The translations under genes and the position numbers were made by a program. Below the pieces are notes generated by a model. That model saw only the letters and a list, made by a program, of their open reading frames with translations. It was not told where the DNA came from and did not search any database. From contig WTCE01000100.1 of assembly GCA_013138735.1 (NCBI GenBank), forward strand, positions 1 through 64,000: DNA of 64,000 nucleotides, in the 5' to 3' direction. Origin of the DNA: Crocinitomix sp. (GTDB lineage Bacteria > Bacteroidota > Bacteroidia > Flavobacteriales_D > Crocinitomicaceae). Of the stretch, positions 22,550-32,946 are shown piece after piece (within the stretch, counting starts at the first letter, position 1; each line of letters opens with the position of its first letter).

Positions 22550-24487
22550 ATGGTTAGGTTCGGAGGATTATCATATCATTTACCCCAAGGGTTCTTATAT
22601 AAAGACATTTCTTTATTCATTGACCGTGGTGATAAAATCGGTTTAACGGGTAAAAATGGAGTTGGAAAATCAACCTTATTGGGACTGATTTCGAAAGAAA
22701 TTGTACCAAGTGAAGGTACTGTAGTGATTGAAAAAGGAATTTCGATCGGTTATTTAACTCAGGATATCGAGATTAAAAAAGATATTTCTGTTCGAGAATA
22801 TATCGAAAAATCCAATACTGAAATTACTGAGATGAATGCGCGTTTGGATTTCGTGAATAACGAATTAACCACACGGACCGATTATGAATCGGAATCTTAT
22901 TTAGGATTAATTAATGAAGTAACAGTAATTAATGATCGCCTAACGGTTTTAGATGCGCATGCTTTTGCAGAGCGAATTGAGATTGTTTTAAAAGGACTTG
23001 GTTTTAAGCAAGAGGAATTTGATAACCAAATTGGAAGTTTTAGTGGTGGTTGGCAAATGCGTGTTGAATTAGCGAAACTCTTGGTAAATAATCCTGAGGT
23101 ATTGTTAATTGATGAGCCTACCAATCACTTAGATATTGTTTCAATTCAATGGCTAGAGAATTATTTAAAGAATTTTAAAGGTGGATTAGTTCTAATTTCT
23201 CACGATAAAAGATTTTTGGATAATGTAACCAATAGAACGATTGAAATTGCAAATCAACGCTTGTATGATTATAAGTGTAATTATTCGCGTTATTTAGTAT
23301 TGCATGCCGAAGAAATGGAGCGTGCTTTAGCAGCTAAAAAGAACCAAGATCGTGAAATAAAACGAACTGAAGAGCTGATTAATAAATACCGAGCAAAAGC
23401 GAATAAAGCCTCTTTTGCGCAAAGTTTAATCAAGAAATTGGATAAAGTTGAGCGAATAGAAGTAGATACCATTGCGCGTAAAGCTTTTAACCTAAAGTTC
23501 ACAATGCAACAAGCATCAGGTAAAAGGGTGTTGGACATGAATGGCCTTAAAAAAACGTTTGGAACTAAAACTATTTTTGATGGATTAGAAGTTGTATTGG
23601 CTCGTGGAGAAAAAGTCGCTCTTTTGGGGCCAAATGGTGTTGGGAAATCTACCTTGATTAAATGTGTTACGGAAGAAATGTCTTATGACGGGCAAATTGA
23701 ACGTGGACATAATGTAACGGTGGGTTATTTTGCTCAAGACTCAGCTGAAAAGCTAGACGGTGAAAAAACGGTTTTTAAAACCATTGATGATATCGCTAAA
23801 GGTGAGAAGAGAAAAGATATTCGTGCTATTTTAGGAGCATTTTTGTTTGGTGGAGAAGAATCTGAAAAAAGAGTTAAAGTTTTATCTGGTGGAGAGCGAA
23901 CGCGCTTGGCAATTTGTAAATTATTATTTCAAGAATTTAATTTCTTGATAATGGATGAGCCTACCAATCACCTAGATATTCAAAGTAAGGATATCCTAAA
24001 GGAAGCCCTTAAAAATTATGAAGGAACCTTATTATTGGTTTCACATGATAGAGAGTTCTTAGATGGTTTGAGTAATAAAATTTGGGAAATCAAAGAAGGC
24101 AAGATCAAAACGCATTATTTTGGTGTCAACGAATTCTTAGAGCGCATCAATTATGAGGAAGCTGAAATGGCCTCAACCAAAAATTCTAAATCTGCCGAAA
24201 AACCTAAGAAGGTAGAAGTGGCGAATCAATTATCTTGGGAAGATCAAAATCTCTTGAAAAAGTTAGAGAAAAAAATCAAAAAATACGAGCGCAAAATTTC
24301 TGATTTAGAGGTGGAGTTGAAAGAGAAAACTACTACACTAGAAGAAACTCCTTACGATCAAACGGATCAATTCAATGCGGCTACAGAAGCTTTCAAAAAT
24401 ACTGAAGCTGAATTGGATAAAGCAATGACTATTTGGGAGGAATCTGAAATGGAATTGGATGAATTGAATACGCGAATTAAGGCTTAA
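22550..24487 (+). CDS. ABC-F family ATP-binding cassette protein
   Basis: Track ORF starts at a TTG (22523); the first ATG is at 22550 (MVRFGGLSYHLPQGFLYKDISLFIDRGDKIGL). Two Walker A/signature pairs (GKNGVGKST, LIDEPTNHLD; GPNGVGKST, MDEPTNHLD). Confidence 0.93.
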   Translation: MVRFGGLSYHLPQGFLYKDISLFIDRGDKIGLTGKNGVGKSTLLGLISKEIVPSEGTVVIEKGISIGYLTQDIEIKKDISVREYIEKSNTEITEMNARLDFVNNELTTRTDYESESYLGLINEVTVINDRLTVLDAHAFAERIEIVLKGLGFKQEEFDNQIGSFSGGWQMRVELAKLLVNNPEVLLIDEPTNHLDIVSIQWLENYLKNFKGGLVLISHDKRFLDNVTNRTIEIANQRLYDYKCNYSRYLVLHAEEMERALAAKKNQDREIKRTEELINKYRAKANKASFAQSLIKKLDKVERIEVDTIARKAFNLKFTMQQASGKRVLDMNGLKKTFGTKTIFDGLEVVLARGEKVALLGPNGVGKSTLIKCVTEEMSYDGQIERGHNVTVGYFAQDSAEKLDGEKTVFKTIDDIAKGEKRKDIRAILGAFLFGGEESEKRVKVLSGGERTRLAICKLLFQEFNFLIMDEPTNHLDIQSKDILKEALKNYEGTLLLVSHDREFLDGLSNKIWEIKEGKIKTHYFGVNEFLERINYEEAEMASTKNSKSAEKPKKVEVANQLSWEDQNLLKKLEKKIKKYERKISDLEVELKEKTTTLEETPYDQTDQFNAATEAFKNTEAELDKAMTIWEESEMELDELNTRIKA

Positions 24488-25596
24488 ACCTTTTTAAACT
24501 CTCGCCGAATCCTTAATAGCGGTTTTTCTAGCAATTTAAAGCTAATATCTGCCACTACCACCGTACCAATAAAGCCTGCAACAATAACAATCCCGATCAT
24601 GTAAAATGAATCCAATTTTTGGTCTAAAGACTCTATCGCAATAGTCATCATTACACTTATAATGGCTTGGTAGACTAGCATTCCGTAGCTGATTTTACCC
24701 AAATAGGTTAATATTTTCTTCGTCTTAAATTGCACGAATGAATTCTTGCCAAATGTTTGTTCAATGATAACATACCCGAAAAATAGTCCGGTAAACAATG
24801 GAATAACCGCCGTTAGATATGAATTTGCAGCCAAAATATATCCGCCTAAAAATAAAAGACAACCCACAATATAAATAAAGGAGTTAGCGTTTTTTGAAAC
24901 CTCTTTCAACTTCACCACAATAGCGCTATCGTTTCGAATAGCAACCGCAGTTAATACACCAATGCCAATAGGGATTCCAAAAGCCAAGGTGTCCATTAAG
25001 TAATCAGAACTGTTAACTTGATGTAAGATCCGACTCACAAGGCCAACACCTACAAGGATCAAAGCGATTAAATTGAGGTGATTGTGAAAAAACCGTAATA
25101 TAATTCCCCAAAAAATATAGAATTGAAGAAACATAAAAACCGTACAAATCAGCGTGAAATAAATCATTTGAGGACCTGCAAAGTTGGAAAGGTAATTAGG
25201 GATTAATAAAAAATACGGTTCCATACTCGGGGTTACCATTGGTTGCAAATCTAAGATCCGAATTAACCAAGGATGTAATGCAAAAGCAAAAATTAACGCA
25301 AGTGTCAATACAACAGACAAACGTAATATGCGCCTCAAATAAAAGTTTTTGAGTGAGAATCCATCCGTATATTTATATTCGCGCAAACCGTGTGAGGTGA
25401 CTAAAAAGGCCGTTAGAAAAAATAAAAAGTCAAAACTACTTTGCGATATTTTCCCGACAATAGTCGTAACTTCAAATAAAGCGCCCCCATTTGTCGGGCT
25501 AATTAATGAGAGGATGCAGAATAAATAAATGGGTATAAAGACCAACGCTTTTAAAGCATGAATATCTTTGAAATGTAAACGTTTGTTTCTAGGCAT
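24484..25596 (-). CDS. Acyltransferase-3 family membrane protein
   Basis: 370 aa, multiple TM segments; HALKALVFIPI, FDFLFFLTAFLVTSHGLRE, FYLRRILRL motifs. Confidence 0.8.
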   Translation of the reverse strand: MPRNKRLHFKDIHALKALVFIPIYLFCILSLISPTNGGALFEVTTIVGKISQSSFDFLFFLTAFLVTSHGLREYKYTDGFSLKNFYLRRILRLSVVLTLALIFAFALHPWLIRILDLQPMVTPSMEPYFLLIPNYLSNFAGPQMIYFTLICTVFMFLQFYIFWGIILRFFHNHLNLIALILVGVGLVSRILHQVNSSDYLMDTLAFGIPIGIGVLTAVAIRNDSAIVVKLKEVSKNANSFIYIVGCLLFLGGYILAANSYLTAVIPLFTGLFFGYVIIEQTFGKNSFVQFKTKKILTYLGKISYGMLVYQAIISVMMTIAIESLDQKLDSFYMIGIVIVAGFIGTVVVADISFKLLEKPLLRIRREFKKV

Positions 25597-25703
25597 ACAA
25601 ATTTACTTTGGTCTATCAGTTTTCGGGTGTCAAACAAATATATGAAAACTATTCTAATGAATGAATACGCTTTAAATTTGCAAATAATTATAACTTTGTT
25701 TTC

Positions 25704-27332
25704 ATGGACATCAAGCCTTTGTATTTATTACTGTTAGCCCTCGTTGGTGGAACATTGATGGGGATTAGTTTTCCGCATACTGGAGGTTTGTTTCCTTTAG
25801 CATTTGTGGCCTTTGTTCCATTAATTCTGATTAATCTAGAATTGAATAAGAAAAAAGGAGCACGTTTTTTTAAACGCTTCGGATATAATTACCTCTATTT
25901 TGTGATTTTTAATCTAATCACCACATGGTGGATTTATAATGCGTCTGAAGGTGGCATGTATATGGCCGTTTTTTGCAATTCATTGCTCATGACCTTGCCT
26001 TTCTTTTTCTTTGGATTCATAGCGCGTCAGTTGGGTGAGAACAAGGGGCTTTTAGCGCTTGTAGTCTTATGGATTGGTTTTGAATATTGTCATTATTTTT
26101 GGGAATTATCGTGGCCTTGGCTAAGTTTTGGTCATATTTTTGGAGAATATCCATGGCTAATTCAATGGTACGAATATTCAGGTGTTACAGGTGGAACATT
26201 GTGGGTGTTAATGGTCAATATTGGCGTATATTTTATCATTCGAAATGTAAAAATCAGGAAAGAAGCGCTAAGGATTCAAGCGCCAGTTTTTCTTTTTATC
26301 GGTTTGGTGATTTTAGTACCGGTATTAAGTTCAGTACTTATTTACACGTCATATGAAGAAGAAGTTGATCCTGTAAACATGGTAATTATACAACCTAATT
26401 TGGATCCATATTCTGAGAAATTCACAATGCCTTTGCCAGATCAATTAGACATAATATTTGATTTAGCAGAAGAAAAGGTGGATGAAAATACCGATTTAGT
26501 CGTCTGTCCAGAAACAGCAATATCAAGAACTGTAAATGAGGATTATTTGGAGCAGGAACCAAATATGATTCTCATAAAAGAATGGTTGCGTGCGCATCAT
26601 AATGTCAACATGCTAATCGGTGCAGATTCGAGAAAGTATTTTCAGGAAGAAAACTCCTTAGCGTCTAATTATATTGAATCGATTAATGCTTATGTAGAAA
26701 ATTACAACGCCGCATTTTTGATTGATCCAAATCGACCAACACAAATTTACCATAAAGCGAAACCAGTGCTAGGAGCAGAAAAAGTTCCATTTTTGTCATG
26801 GTTTCCTTCTTTAAAAGAATATTCTATAGAACTAGGCGGAACATCAGGAATGATTGGTTTAGGAGAGGAAGCAATAAACATGACTCTCGGCGACCTTTCA
26901 TTTGCACCACTTATTTGTTATGAATCCGTTTATGGTGATTATGTGTCTTATTTCACAGGGCATGGGGCTGACATCTTATGTGTGGTAACGAATGACGGCT
27001 GGTGGGGTGATACGCCTGGATATCGTCAGCATAGAATGTTTTCACAAATCCGTGCCATTGAAAATCGTCGCTCAGTTGCGCGATCTGCGAATACAGGAAT
27101 TTCCTGTTTTATCGATCAAAAAGGGGATATTATTTCCGAATTGGGCTGGGACGAAAGAGGTGCCCTGCAAGAAATATTAAATCGGAATACAGAAATTACT
27201 TTCTTCGTCAGGTATGGAGATGTCTTGGGAAGAGTATCGCTCTTTTTGATTATCGCCCTGTTCGTTTACGCTTTGACATCTTATGCCAAAACTACTGGCT
27301 TGGCAGATAAAGCACATCTTACCAGAAAGTAG
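25704..27332 (+). CDS. lnt: Apolipoprotein N-acyltransferase
   Basis: 542 aa; polytopic N-terminus, CN-hydrolase motifs (VVCPETAIS, LICYESVYGD, NDGWWGDTPGYRQHRMFSQIRAIENRRSVARSANTGIS). Confidence 0.95.
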   Translation: MDIKPLYLLLLALVGGTLMGISFPHTGGLFPLAFVAFVPLILINLELNKKKGARFFKRFGYNYLYFVIFNLITTWWIYNASEGGMYMAVFCNSLLMTLPFFFFGFIARQLGENKGLLALVVLWIGFEYCHYFWELSWPWLSFGHIFGEYPWLIQWYEYSGVTGGTLWVLMVNIGVYFIIRNVKIRKEALRIQAPVFLFIGLVILVPVLSSVLIYTSYEEEVDPVNMVIIQPNLDPYSEKFTMPLPDQLDIIFDLAEEKVDENTDLVVCPETAISRTVNEDYLEQEPNMILIKEWLRAHHNVNMLIGADSRKYFQEENSLASNYIESINAYVENYNAAFLIDPNRPTQIYHKAKPVLGAEKVPFLSWFPSLKEYSIELGGTSGMIGLGEEAINMTLGDLSFAPLICYESVYGDYVSYFTGHGADILCVVTNDGWWGDTPGYRQHRMFSQIRAIENRRSVARSANTGISCFIDQKGDIISELGWDERGALQEILNRNTEITFFVRYGDVLGRVSLFLIIALFVYALTSYAKTTGLADKAHLTRK

Positions 27333-27407
27333 ATCGCTTTTTCTTACACTATTCCCTCAATTTACCTATTACTTTAACTAATTTTGCCGCACTAAATATG
27401 ACAGCAT

Positions 27408-27475
27408 CCGTCAGCAATTGTCAATTTGCCATTATAATTCATGTACTATGATGCAAAAAAGTGACAGATTGACGG
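27408..27475 (+). promoter_or_regulatory. Candidate upstream activator arms of the grpE sigma-54-like promoter
   Basis: CCGTCAgcaattGTCA (27408-27423) and TGACagatTGACGG (27462-27475) are opposed copies of TGAC-N4/6-TGACGG. Confidence 0.4.
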
Positions 27476-27486
27476 AAACTATGTAC

Positions 27487-27503
27487 TGGCAGCCTTTTTG
27501 CGT
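27487..27503 (+). promoter_or_regulatory. Candidate sigma-54 (-24/-12) promoter of grpE-dnaJ
   Basis: TGGCAGCCTTTTTGCGT: GG-N10-GC spacing with TTTGC at -12, ~25 bp before the grpE ATG (27527). Confidence 0.55.
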
Positions 27504-27526
27504 GTGCTATTTAAAAATGAATAAAA

Positions 27527-28087
27527 ATGTCTGAGAAAGAAAACGAAGAAGTAACTGGGCAAGAACAGGAAGCAAAGGAAACTGTTGACGCTACAACTGA
27601 AACTGGCGAGAACGAAAAGGTAGCAGAGGAGAAAGTTGTTAAGGAACCCACTTTGGAAGAGCGATATGCTGAATTAAACAATAAATATGTGCGCCTTTAT
27701 TCTGATTTTGATAATTTCCGAAAAAGAACAATTAAGGAAAAAGCAGATATAATTAGTACTGCAAATGGTACGTTAATGGCTGATCTATTGGGGACCTTAG
27801 ACGATTTTGAGCGTGCTATTGCCAATAATGAAAAAGTAGAAGACATAGAAAATTTGCGCGAAGGTTTTAAGTTGATTTACCATAAGTATTTCATGGCTTT
27901 AAAAAATAAAGGATTAGAACCAATGGATTGCAAAGGAGATGTGTTTGATGCAGATAAGCATGAAGCAATTACAAATATCCCTGTGGAAAATTCTAAGGAT
28001 AAGGGTAAAATTGTAGATGTAATTGAGCGCGGATATAACCTGCGAGGAAGAGCACTTCGTTACGCTAAAGTTGTCGTAGGACAGTAA
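27527..28087 (+). CDS. grpE: Nucleotide exchange factor GrpE
   Basis: 186 aa; LYSDFDNFRKRTIKEKADII, VDVIERGYNLRGRALRYAKVVVGQ. Confidence 0.97.
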   Translation: MSEKENEEVTGQEQEAKETVDATTETGENEKVAEEKVVKEPTLEERYAELNNKYVRLYSDFDNFRKRTIKEKADIISTANGTLMADLLGTLDDFERAIANNEKVEDIENLREGFKLIYHKYFMALKNKGLEPMDCKGDVFDADKHEAITNIPVENSKDKGKIVDVIERGYNLRGRALRYAKVVVGQ

Positions 28088-28107
28088 ACGGAATACAAAT
28101 TTAAAGC

Positions 28108-29241
28108 ATGAGTGAGAAACGAGATTATTATGATGTCCTTGGTGTTGAGCGTAGCGCTGATGAAAAGACAATCAAAAAGGCCTATCGAAAAATTGCCTTA
28201 AAATTCCATCCAGACAAAAATCCTGATGATGATTCGGCGGAAGAGAAATTTAAGGAAGCCGCAGAGGCATATGAAGTATTAAGTAATACGGATAAACGTG
28301 CGCGTTATGATCGTTTTGGACATCAGGGTGTTAGTGGTGCTTCACAAGGCGGTCAAGGCGGTGGTTTTGGCGGAATGAATATGGAAGATATCTTCGATCA
28401 ATTTGGAGATATTTTTGGTAGCTCATTCGGTGGTGGCGGCGGTGGCCGAAGAGGTGGCGGAGGATCACGTGTTGCACGTGGATCGGATTTAAGAATCAAG
28501 ATCAAGTTGAATCTTAAAGAGGTTGCCTTAGGGGTTACTAAAAAAATTAAGGTCAATAAATTGGTAAACGCTGATGGCGTTACTTATAATACCTGTAAAT
28601 CATGTAATGGTCAAGGACGTGTGATGCGTGTTACGCAAACCATGCTTGGTGCCATGCAAACACAATCTACTTGTCCTACTTGTCACGGGACGGGGAAGAT
28701 TATAGATAAAAAACCATCTGGTGTAGATGGGCAAGGTTTAAGAAGAAAAGAAGAAGTTGTAGAAATTAATATTCCTGCAGGAGTAGAAGAGGGCATGCAA
28801 TTGAAAGTTGGCGGCAAAGGAAATGCTGGTCCATTCAATGGTGTTCCTGGTGATTTGCTAGTCGTAATTGAAGAGTTGAAGCACGACCATTTACAACGTG
28901 AAGGAAATAATTTACATTACGAAGCGTATATCAGTTTTATTGATGCAGTTTTAGGTGCGTCAATAGAAATTCCTTTAATCGAAGGGAAAGCTAAAATAAA
29001 AATTGAACCAGGTACACAAAGCGGTAAAATGTTGCGTCTACGCGGTAAAGGTTTGCCAAGTGTCCAAGGATATGGAAGTGGCGACTTATTAGTGCATTTA
29101 AATGTATGGACGCCGAAGAAATTGTCTTCAGATGAAAAAGGTGCCTTGGAGAAATTAAGAAAATCGGAAAATTTTCAGCCGAGTCCTGGTGGGAAAGAAG
29201 AAGGGTTTTTTGATAAAATGAAAAATTTCTTTCAGTCCTAA
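28108..29241 (+). CDS. dnaJ: Chaperone DnaJ
   Basis: 377 aa; [37 protein letters not shown]-rich linker, CxxCxGxG zinc motifs. Confidence 0.98.
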   Translation: MSEKRDYYDVLGVERSADEKTIKKAYRKIALKFHPDKNPDDDSAEEKFKEAAEAYEVLSNTDKRARYDRFGHQGVSGASQGGQGGGFGGMNMEDIFDQFGDIFGSSFGGGGGGRRGGGGSRVARGSDLRIKIKLNLKEVALGVTKKIKVNKLVNADGVTYNTCKSCNGQGRVMRVTQTMLGAMQTQSTCPTCHGTGKIIDKKPSGVDGQGLRRKEEVVEINIPAGVEEGMQLKVGGKGNAGPFNGVPGDLLVVIEELKHDHLQREGNNLHYEAYISFIDAVLGASIEIPLIEGKAKIKIEPGTQSGKMLRLRGKGLPSVQGYGSGDLLVHLNVWTPKKLSSDEKGALEKLRKSENFQPSPGGKEEGFFDKMKNFFQS

Positions 29242-29256
29242 GCAAATTAAAAAAGG

Positions 29257-29298
29257 CAGTAGTGCATTTCGAGAGCCTCAATGTACTACTGGTTTTTT
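29257..29298 (+). terminator. Intrinsic terminator after dnaJ with conserved loop CATTTCGAGAGCCTCAATG
   Basis: CAGTAGT...ACTACTG stem followed by GGTTTTTT. Confidence 0.8.
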
Positions 29299-29319
29299 AT
29301 ACAAAGTTTTTCGGCTTTT

Positions 29320-30129
29320 CTAGAAAAAGTAGTTTCCTGCTTCTTTGGAATTTAAGACTAACACAGGCACACCTGCGCTGTTCGTAATTAAACTCTGTGC
29401 AAAGGTGTCAAATTGTGGTAACAACCTGTCTGAATGATATGCAAACGCAATTAGGTTTGCTCCAATTTCAGTTGTGTAATTCACAATGTCATTTGCATAA
29501 CCTTTCTTTTTCTCTAATACTTTTGTTTGGTAAGCAACACGTTTTGCCTTGAGCTGCTTTGTGAACAAACCACTATGAACAGCAGTCTTCAATTTTAAAT
29601 TACTGTCAATTTTCTTCTCAGAAACGACATGAATTTCTGACTTTAATATATCTCCTAATCCTGTGGCAACCTGTTCAATTTGTAAACTTTCTTGCGACTC
29701 GTCAATTGGAACGACAATCTTACTCATGTCAATTCCAGAAAACTGTTCTTGAACAATTAAAAATGGTACATGCGTACTAGTAATTACCTTGATTGCAAAA
29801 CTACCAAATAACTTCTGCATTCCTTTAGCACCATGTGTTCCCATGATTATCATTGTCGAATGTAATTCGTCGGCTTTGCTAGCAATGTCTGTATAAATTG
29901 AACCTGATTTAATATGAAAATTAACTTGAACAGCTTCAGGTTTATCTTTAATGTCTGCTAAGATTTTCTCCAATTTTGTGGTCGCTTTCGCCTTGTCTTT
30001 CTTGTCTTTAACAATATGCAAAATGTCTACATTCGCGTGAATCGAAGTGGCTAAGGTTATTGCATAAGATACCGCGTTATCCGCGACCGCAGTAAAGTCA
30101 TGCGGCACAAGTATTGATCTTCTTTCCAT
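29320..30129 (-). CDS. Universal stress protein (tandem UspA domains)
   Basis: MERRSILVPHDFTAVADNAVSYAITLA...IIMGTHGAKGMQKLFGS. The track start (30201) lies upstream; the internal Met at 30129 is preferred because a sigma-54-like promoter lies at 30168-30184. Confidence 0.9.
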   Translation of the reverse strand: MERRSILVPHDFTAVADNAVSYAITLATSIHANVDILHIVKDKKDKAKATTKLEKILADIKDKPEAVQVNFHIKSGSIYTDIASKADELHSTMIIMGTHGAKGMQKLFGSFAIKVITSTHVPFLIVQEQFSGIDMSKIVVPIDESQESLQIEQVATGLGDILKSEIHVVSEKKIDSNLKLKTAVHSGLFTKQLKAKRVAYQTKVLEKKKGYANDIVNYTTEIGANLIAFAYHSDRLLPQFDTFAQSLITNSAGVPVLVLNSKEAGNYFF

Positions 30130-30167
30130 AAAAATTGGTTTACACGTAAATATACGAAAAAGACCTA

Positions 30168-30184
30168 TGCAAATTACGCGCCTA
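30168..30184 (-). promoter_or_regulatory. Candidate sigma-54 promoter of the usp gene
   Basis: Minus strand TAGGCGCGTAATTTGCA against TTGGCACG-N4-TTGCA: GG-N10-GC spacing, 11 of 13 specified positions match by eye. Confidence 0.55.
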
Positions 30185-30649
30185 AATAGAGTAATCAACA
30201 AGTGATAGTCAATAAGGTAGTTTTAAAAGTGTCGTTCTAAGGCGTTTCTGTTAAGAAATGAACGGAGGGGGCAGGTTGAATTCATCCGTTTTCATCAAAA
30301 TTCATACCCGCTCTATAGCCTAACTTTGAAGCTTGTATAGGCATTATTAGTCAGTTTCTGAGTTACGGTCATTCCGCTACCTATTCTTCTAAATTGAATA
30401 ATTAAAGTTTACATGGCTGAACTATTATGTAGGCGAATTACACATCTATTTGCTTATAGTCAGGTATTAATACGTGTTATAAAAAAGCGAAAATATCACT
30501 ATTTTAGAGTATGTGAATTGATGTATTTGTCAGTTGCAGAATAATGTTGCATTAACCACTTTATTGATGAAAAATAGGCCATAGCATATATTGATTCCAC
30601 TCCACCTTTTACATTTTTAGTTTTTAATGGGAAGGAGTATTTATCCAAG

Positions 30650-30919
30650 CAACCATCAACTCATCACCCCAGCACCCCGGCACCCAATCACCCCATCACC
30701 CCATCAAATCATCAGTCAATCAAATCATCAAACTATCAGTCAATCAAATCATGAACCCTTCAACTCATCACCCCACTATACAATCAAACCATCAGCCAAT
30801 CACCCCACTAAACCATCAAACCATCAAACCATCAAACCATCAAATCGTCAGTCAATCAAATCATCAAACCATCAACCAATCAACCCATGAAATCATCAGT
30901 CAATCAAATCATCAAAACC
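30650..30919. repeat. Degenerate G-poor simple repeat (CATCAAAC / CAATCAAATCAT units)
   Basis: ~270 bp composed of variants of ATCAAACC, AATCAAATCATC, AGTCAATC, ATCACCCC; very few G on the + strand; ends at the comM stop codon. Confidence 0.85.
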
Positions 30920-32452
30920 TCACCCCGCCATCCCCCGATCCAAACTCCTAAACTGTATCGCCTCCGCCAAATGTTGTGGTAAAATTGGAATTGAAGCTTC
31001 CATATCTGCAATAGTGCGCGCCACTTTTAAAATTCGAGCATAAGAGCGTGCAGACAAACCCATTTTCTCCATGGCCTTTTTTAATAACTCTTGACCAACG
31101 TCATCAATGGCGCAAAATTTTTCAATCAATTTCGGCTCCAACTGTGCGTTATAATGCAAATTAGGAATAGCTGTGAACCTTTCTTCTTGCATTTTTCGTG
31201 TTTGTACCACACGCTTGCGAATAATTTCACTTGACTCCCCCTTTTCCTTAGTGGACAATTTTTCGAAGGGAACCGCCGGAACTTCAATATGCAAGTCAAT
31301 CCGATCCATCAAAGGGCCTGATATTTTATTCATATAACGCTTCACAATATATTCCGGATCTGAATTAGGATCATTGGGGTCGTAAAAATTGCCAGACGGG
31401 GAGGGATTCATTGACGCAACTAGCATAAAACCTGCAGGATAATCTACAGACATTTTTGCACGAGAAATGGAGACTACACGATCCTCTAGGGGTTGCCGCA
31501 TGACTTCTAAAACTTGGCGTTTATATTCTGGTAGCTCATCTAAAAACAAAATACCGTTATGCGCCAATGAAATTTCACCCGGTTTCGGATTTGATCCTCC
31601 GCCTACTAGTGCAACATCCGAAACAGTATGGTGCGGAGATCGAAAGGGCCTTTTTGTCAATAAACCTTTATTCGCACCAACTAATCCTGCAACAGAATGA
31701 ATCTTTGTAGTTTCCATTGCTTCGGCAGTTGTGAGCGGAGGCAAAATAGACGGCAGCCGTTTGGCCAACATGGTTTTACCAGAACCTGGGGGGCCAATTA
31801 ACAAGATGTTATGTCCACCGCATGCAGCAATTTCTAAAGCGCGTTTTACGTTTTCTTGTCCTTTCACATCCGAAAAATCTATGGCAAATTCACCGTATAC
31901 TTCTTCATGTTCTTCTGGAATGAATTGAACGGGTGTTAGTTCTATTTCGCCATTAAAAAAATCAACAACTTCTGTTATTTTCTTGATGCCGTAAATTTCT
32001 AAGCCTTCAACAATTGAAACCTCTTGTGCGTTTTGTTCGGGCAATATAAAGCCTTTAAACCCCAATTCTTTTGCTTTAATAGCCATTGAAAGCGCTCCTT
32101 TTATTGGGCGCAAACCACCGTCGAGTGAAAGTTCTCCCATAATGACATAGTTGGCAATATTCTCCGAATCAATTTGCTCACTTGCAGCCAATATTCCTAC
32201 GGCAATAGATAGGTCATAAGCCGAACCTTCTTTACGAATGTCCGCTGGGGCCATATTTATTGTGACTTCTTTACGCGGGAATTTCAAAAGGGTATTCGTA
32301 AACGCAGCTTTAATGCGCTGGTGACTTTCTTTGACAGCACTGTCTGGCAGTCCAACCAAAAAGAAATTAATGCCTTTTCCTACATTGGTTTCTATTGTAA
32401 TTTGAATCGCTTCAATCCCATATACAGCAAAGCCGTATGTTTTAATAAGCAT
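30920..32452 (-). CDS. comM: YifB/ComM family Mg-chelatase-like AAA ATPase
   Basis: 510 aa; MLIKTYGFAVYGIEAIQITIETNVGKGINFFLVGLPDSAVKES, GPPGSGKTMLAKRLPSILPPL. Confidence 0.95.
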   Translation of the reverse strand: MLIKTYGFAVYGIEAIQITIETNVGKGINFFLVGLPDSAVKESHQRIKAAFTNTLLKFPRKEVTINMAPADIRKEGSAYDLSIAVGILAASEQIDSENIANYVIMGELSLDGGLRPIKGALSMAIKAKELGFKGFILPEQNAQEVSIVEGLEIYGIKKITEVVDFFNGEIELTPVQFIPEEHEEVYGEFAIDFSDVKGQENVKRALEIAACGGHNILLIGPPGSGKTMLAKRLPSILPPLTTAEAMETTKIHSVAGLVGANKGLLTKRPFRSPHHTVSDVALVGGGSNPKPGEISLAHNGILFLDELPEYKRQVLEVMRQPLEDRVVSISRAKMSVDYPAGFMLVASMNPSPSGNFYDPNDPNSDPEYIVKRYMNKISGPLMDRIDLHIEVPAVPFEKLSTKEKGESSEIIRKRVVQTRKMQEERFTAIPNLHYNAQLEPKLIEKFCAIDDVGQELLKKAMEKMGLSARSYARILKVARTIADMEASIPILPQHLAEAIQFRSLDRGMAG

Positions 32453-32505
32453 ATAAAATGAATTAAGTTTTGGGGTTGAAACTTTGCATAAATATATGAA
32501 AAAAG
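32450..32505 (+). repeat. Left copy of ~45-55 bp imperfect direct repeat flanking the RiPP cluster
   Basis: CATATAAAATGAATTAAGTTTTGGGGTTGAAACTTTGCATAAATA..AAAAAAG; 4 mismatches over the first 45 columns against 38551-38605. Confidence 0.7.
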
Positions 32506-32848
32506 ATTAATTACACGTCTATTTAACGATTGTTTTTTAATCAAAAAATTGTGTTTAGGTTTATTTAGATTAAATATAAACAATTGAAAATGAGGAATGT
32601 AGCTAAAAAGCGAAAACTGATAAAAGTCAGTTTCTACTTAGCGCGGTTTTAAAGGGTTTAAAGGTGTTTATTCAAAATATTGGGCCTCATCTTGAATGCT
32701 AAACTGATTATTGTCAGCTTTTAAAATCAATAAATATATAATCACCTGATAAACAATTGTTTGTCGCCATACTTTTTAAGCCTTTTAACTGGGGTGAAAT
32801 ATTTTTTATAGGTGTTTGTACGTATTGATTCGTAGGGAGATAAATGGA

Positions 32849-32856
32849 TAAATTTG
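32849..32856 (+). promoter_or_regulatory. Candidate Bacteroidota-type -7 element (TAnnTTTG) upstream of the first precursor
   Basis: TAAATTTG, with a TTG at 32825-32827 about 21 bp upstream; ~90 bp before the ATG at 32947. Confidence 0.35.
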
Positions 32857-32946
32857 AAAGTGTTAACAACGTATTTGCAAATACAACATTAAAACGAAAC
32901 CCAAACGTTTTTTTGGGTACAAAACAAAACTTAAAAATTTTCAATA

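Noticed and set aside
30650-30919. Possible CRISPR array
   Set aside because: Units are 8-13 nt, drifting, with no fixed ~30-nt repeat or unique spacers, and no cas genes nearby.
30627-30951. ORFs of 87 and 66 aa rich in SNHQTIKPSNHQ
   Set aside because: Translation of the degenerate CATCAAACC repeat; low complexity, two overlapping frames equally open.
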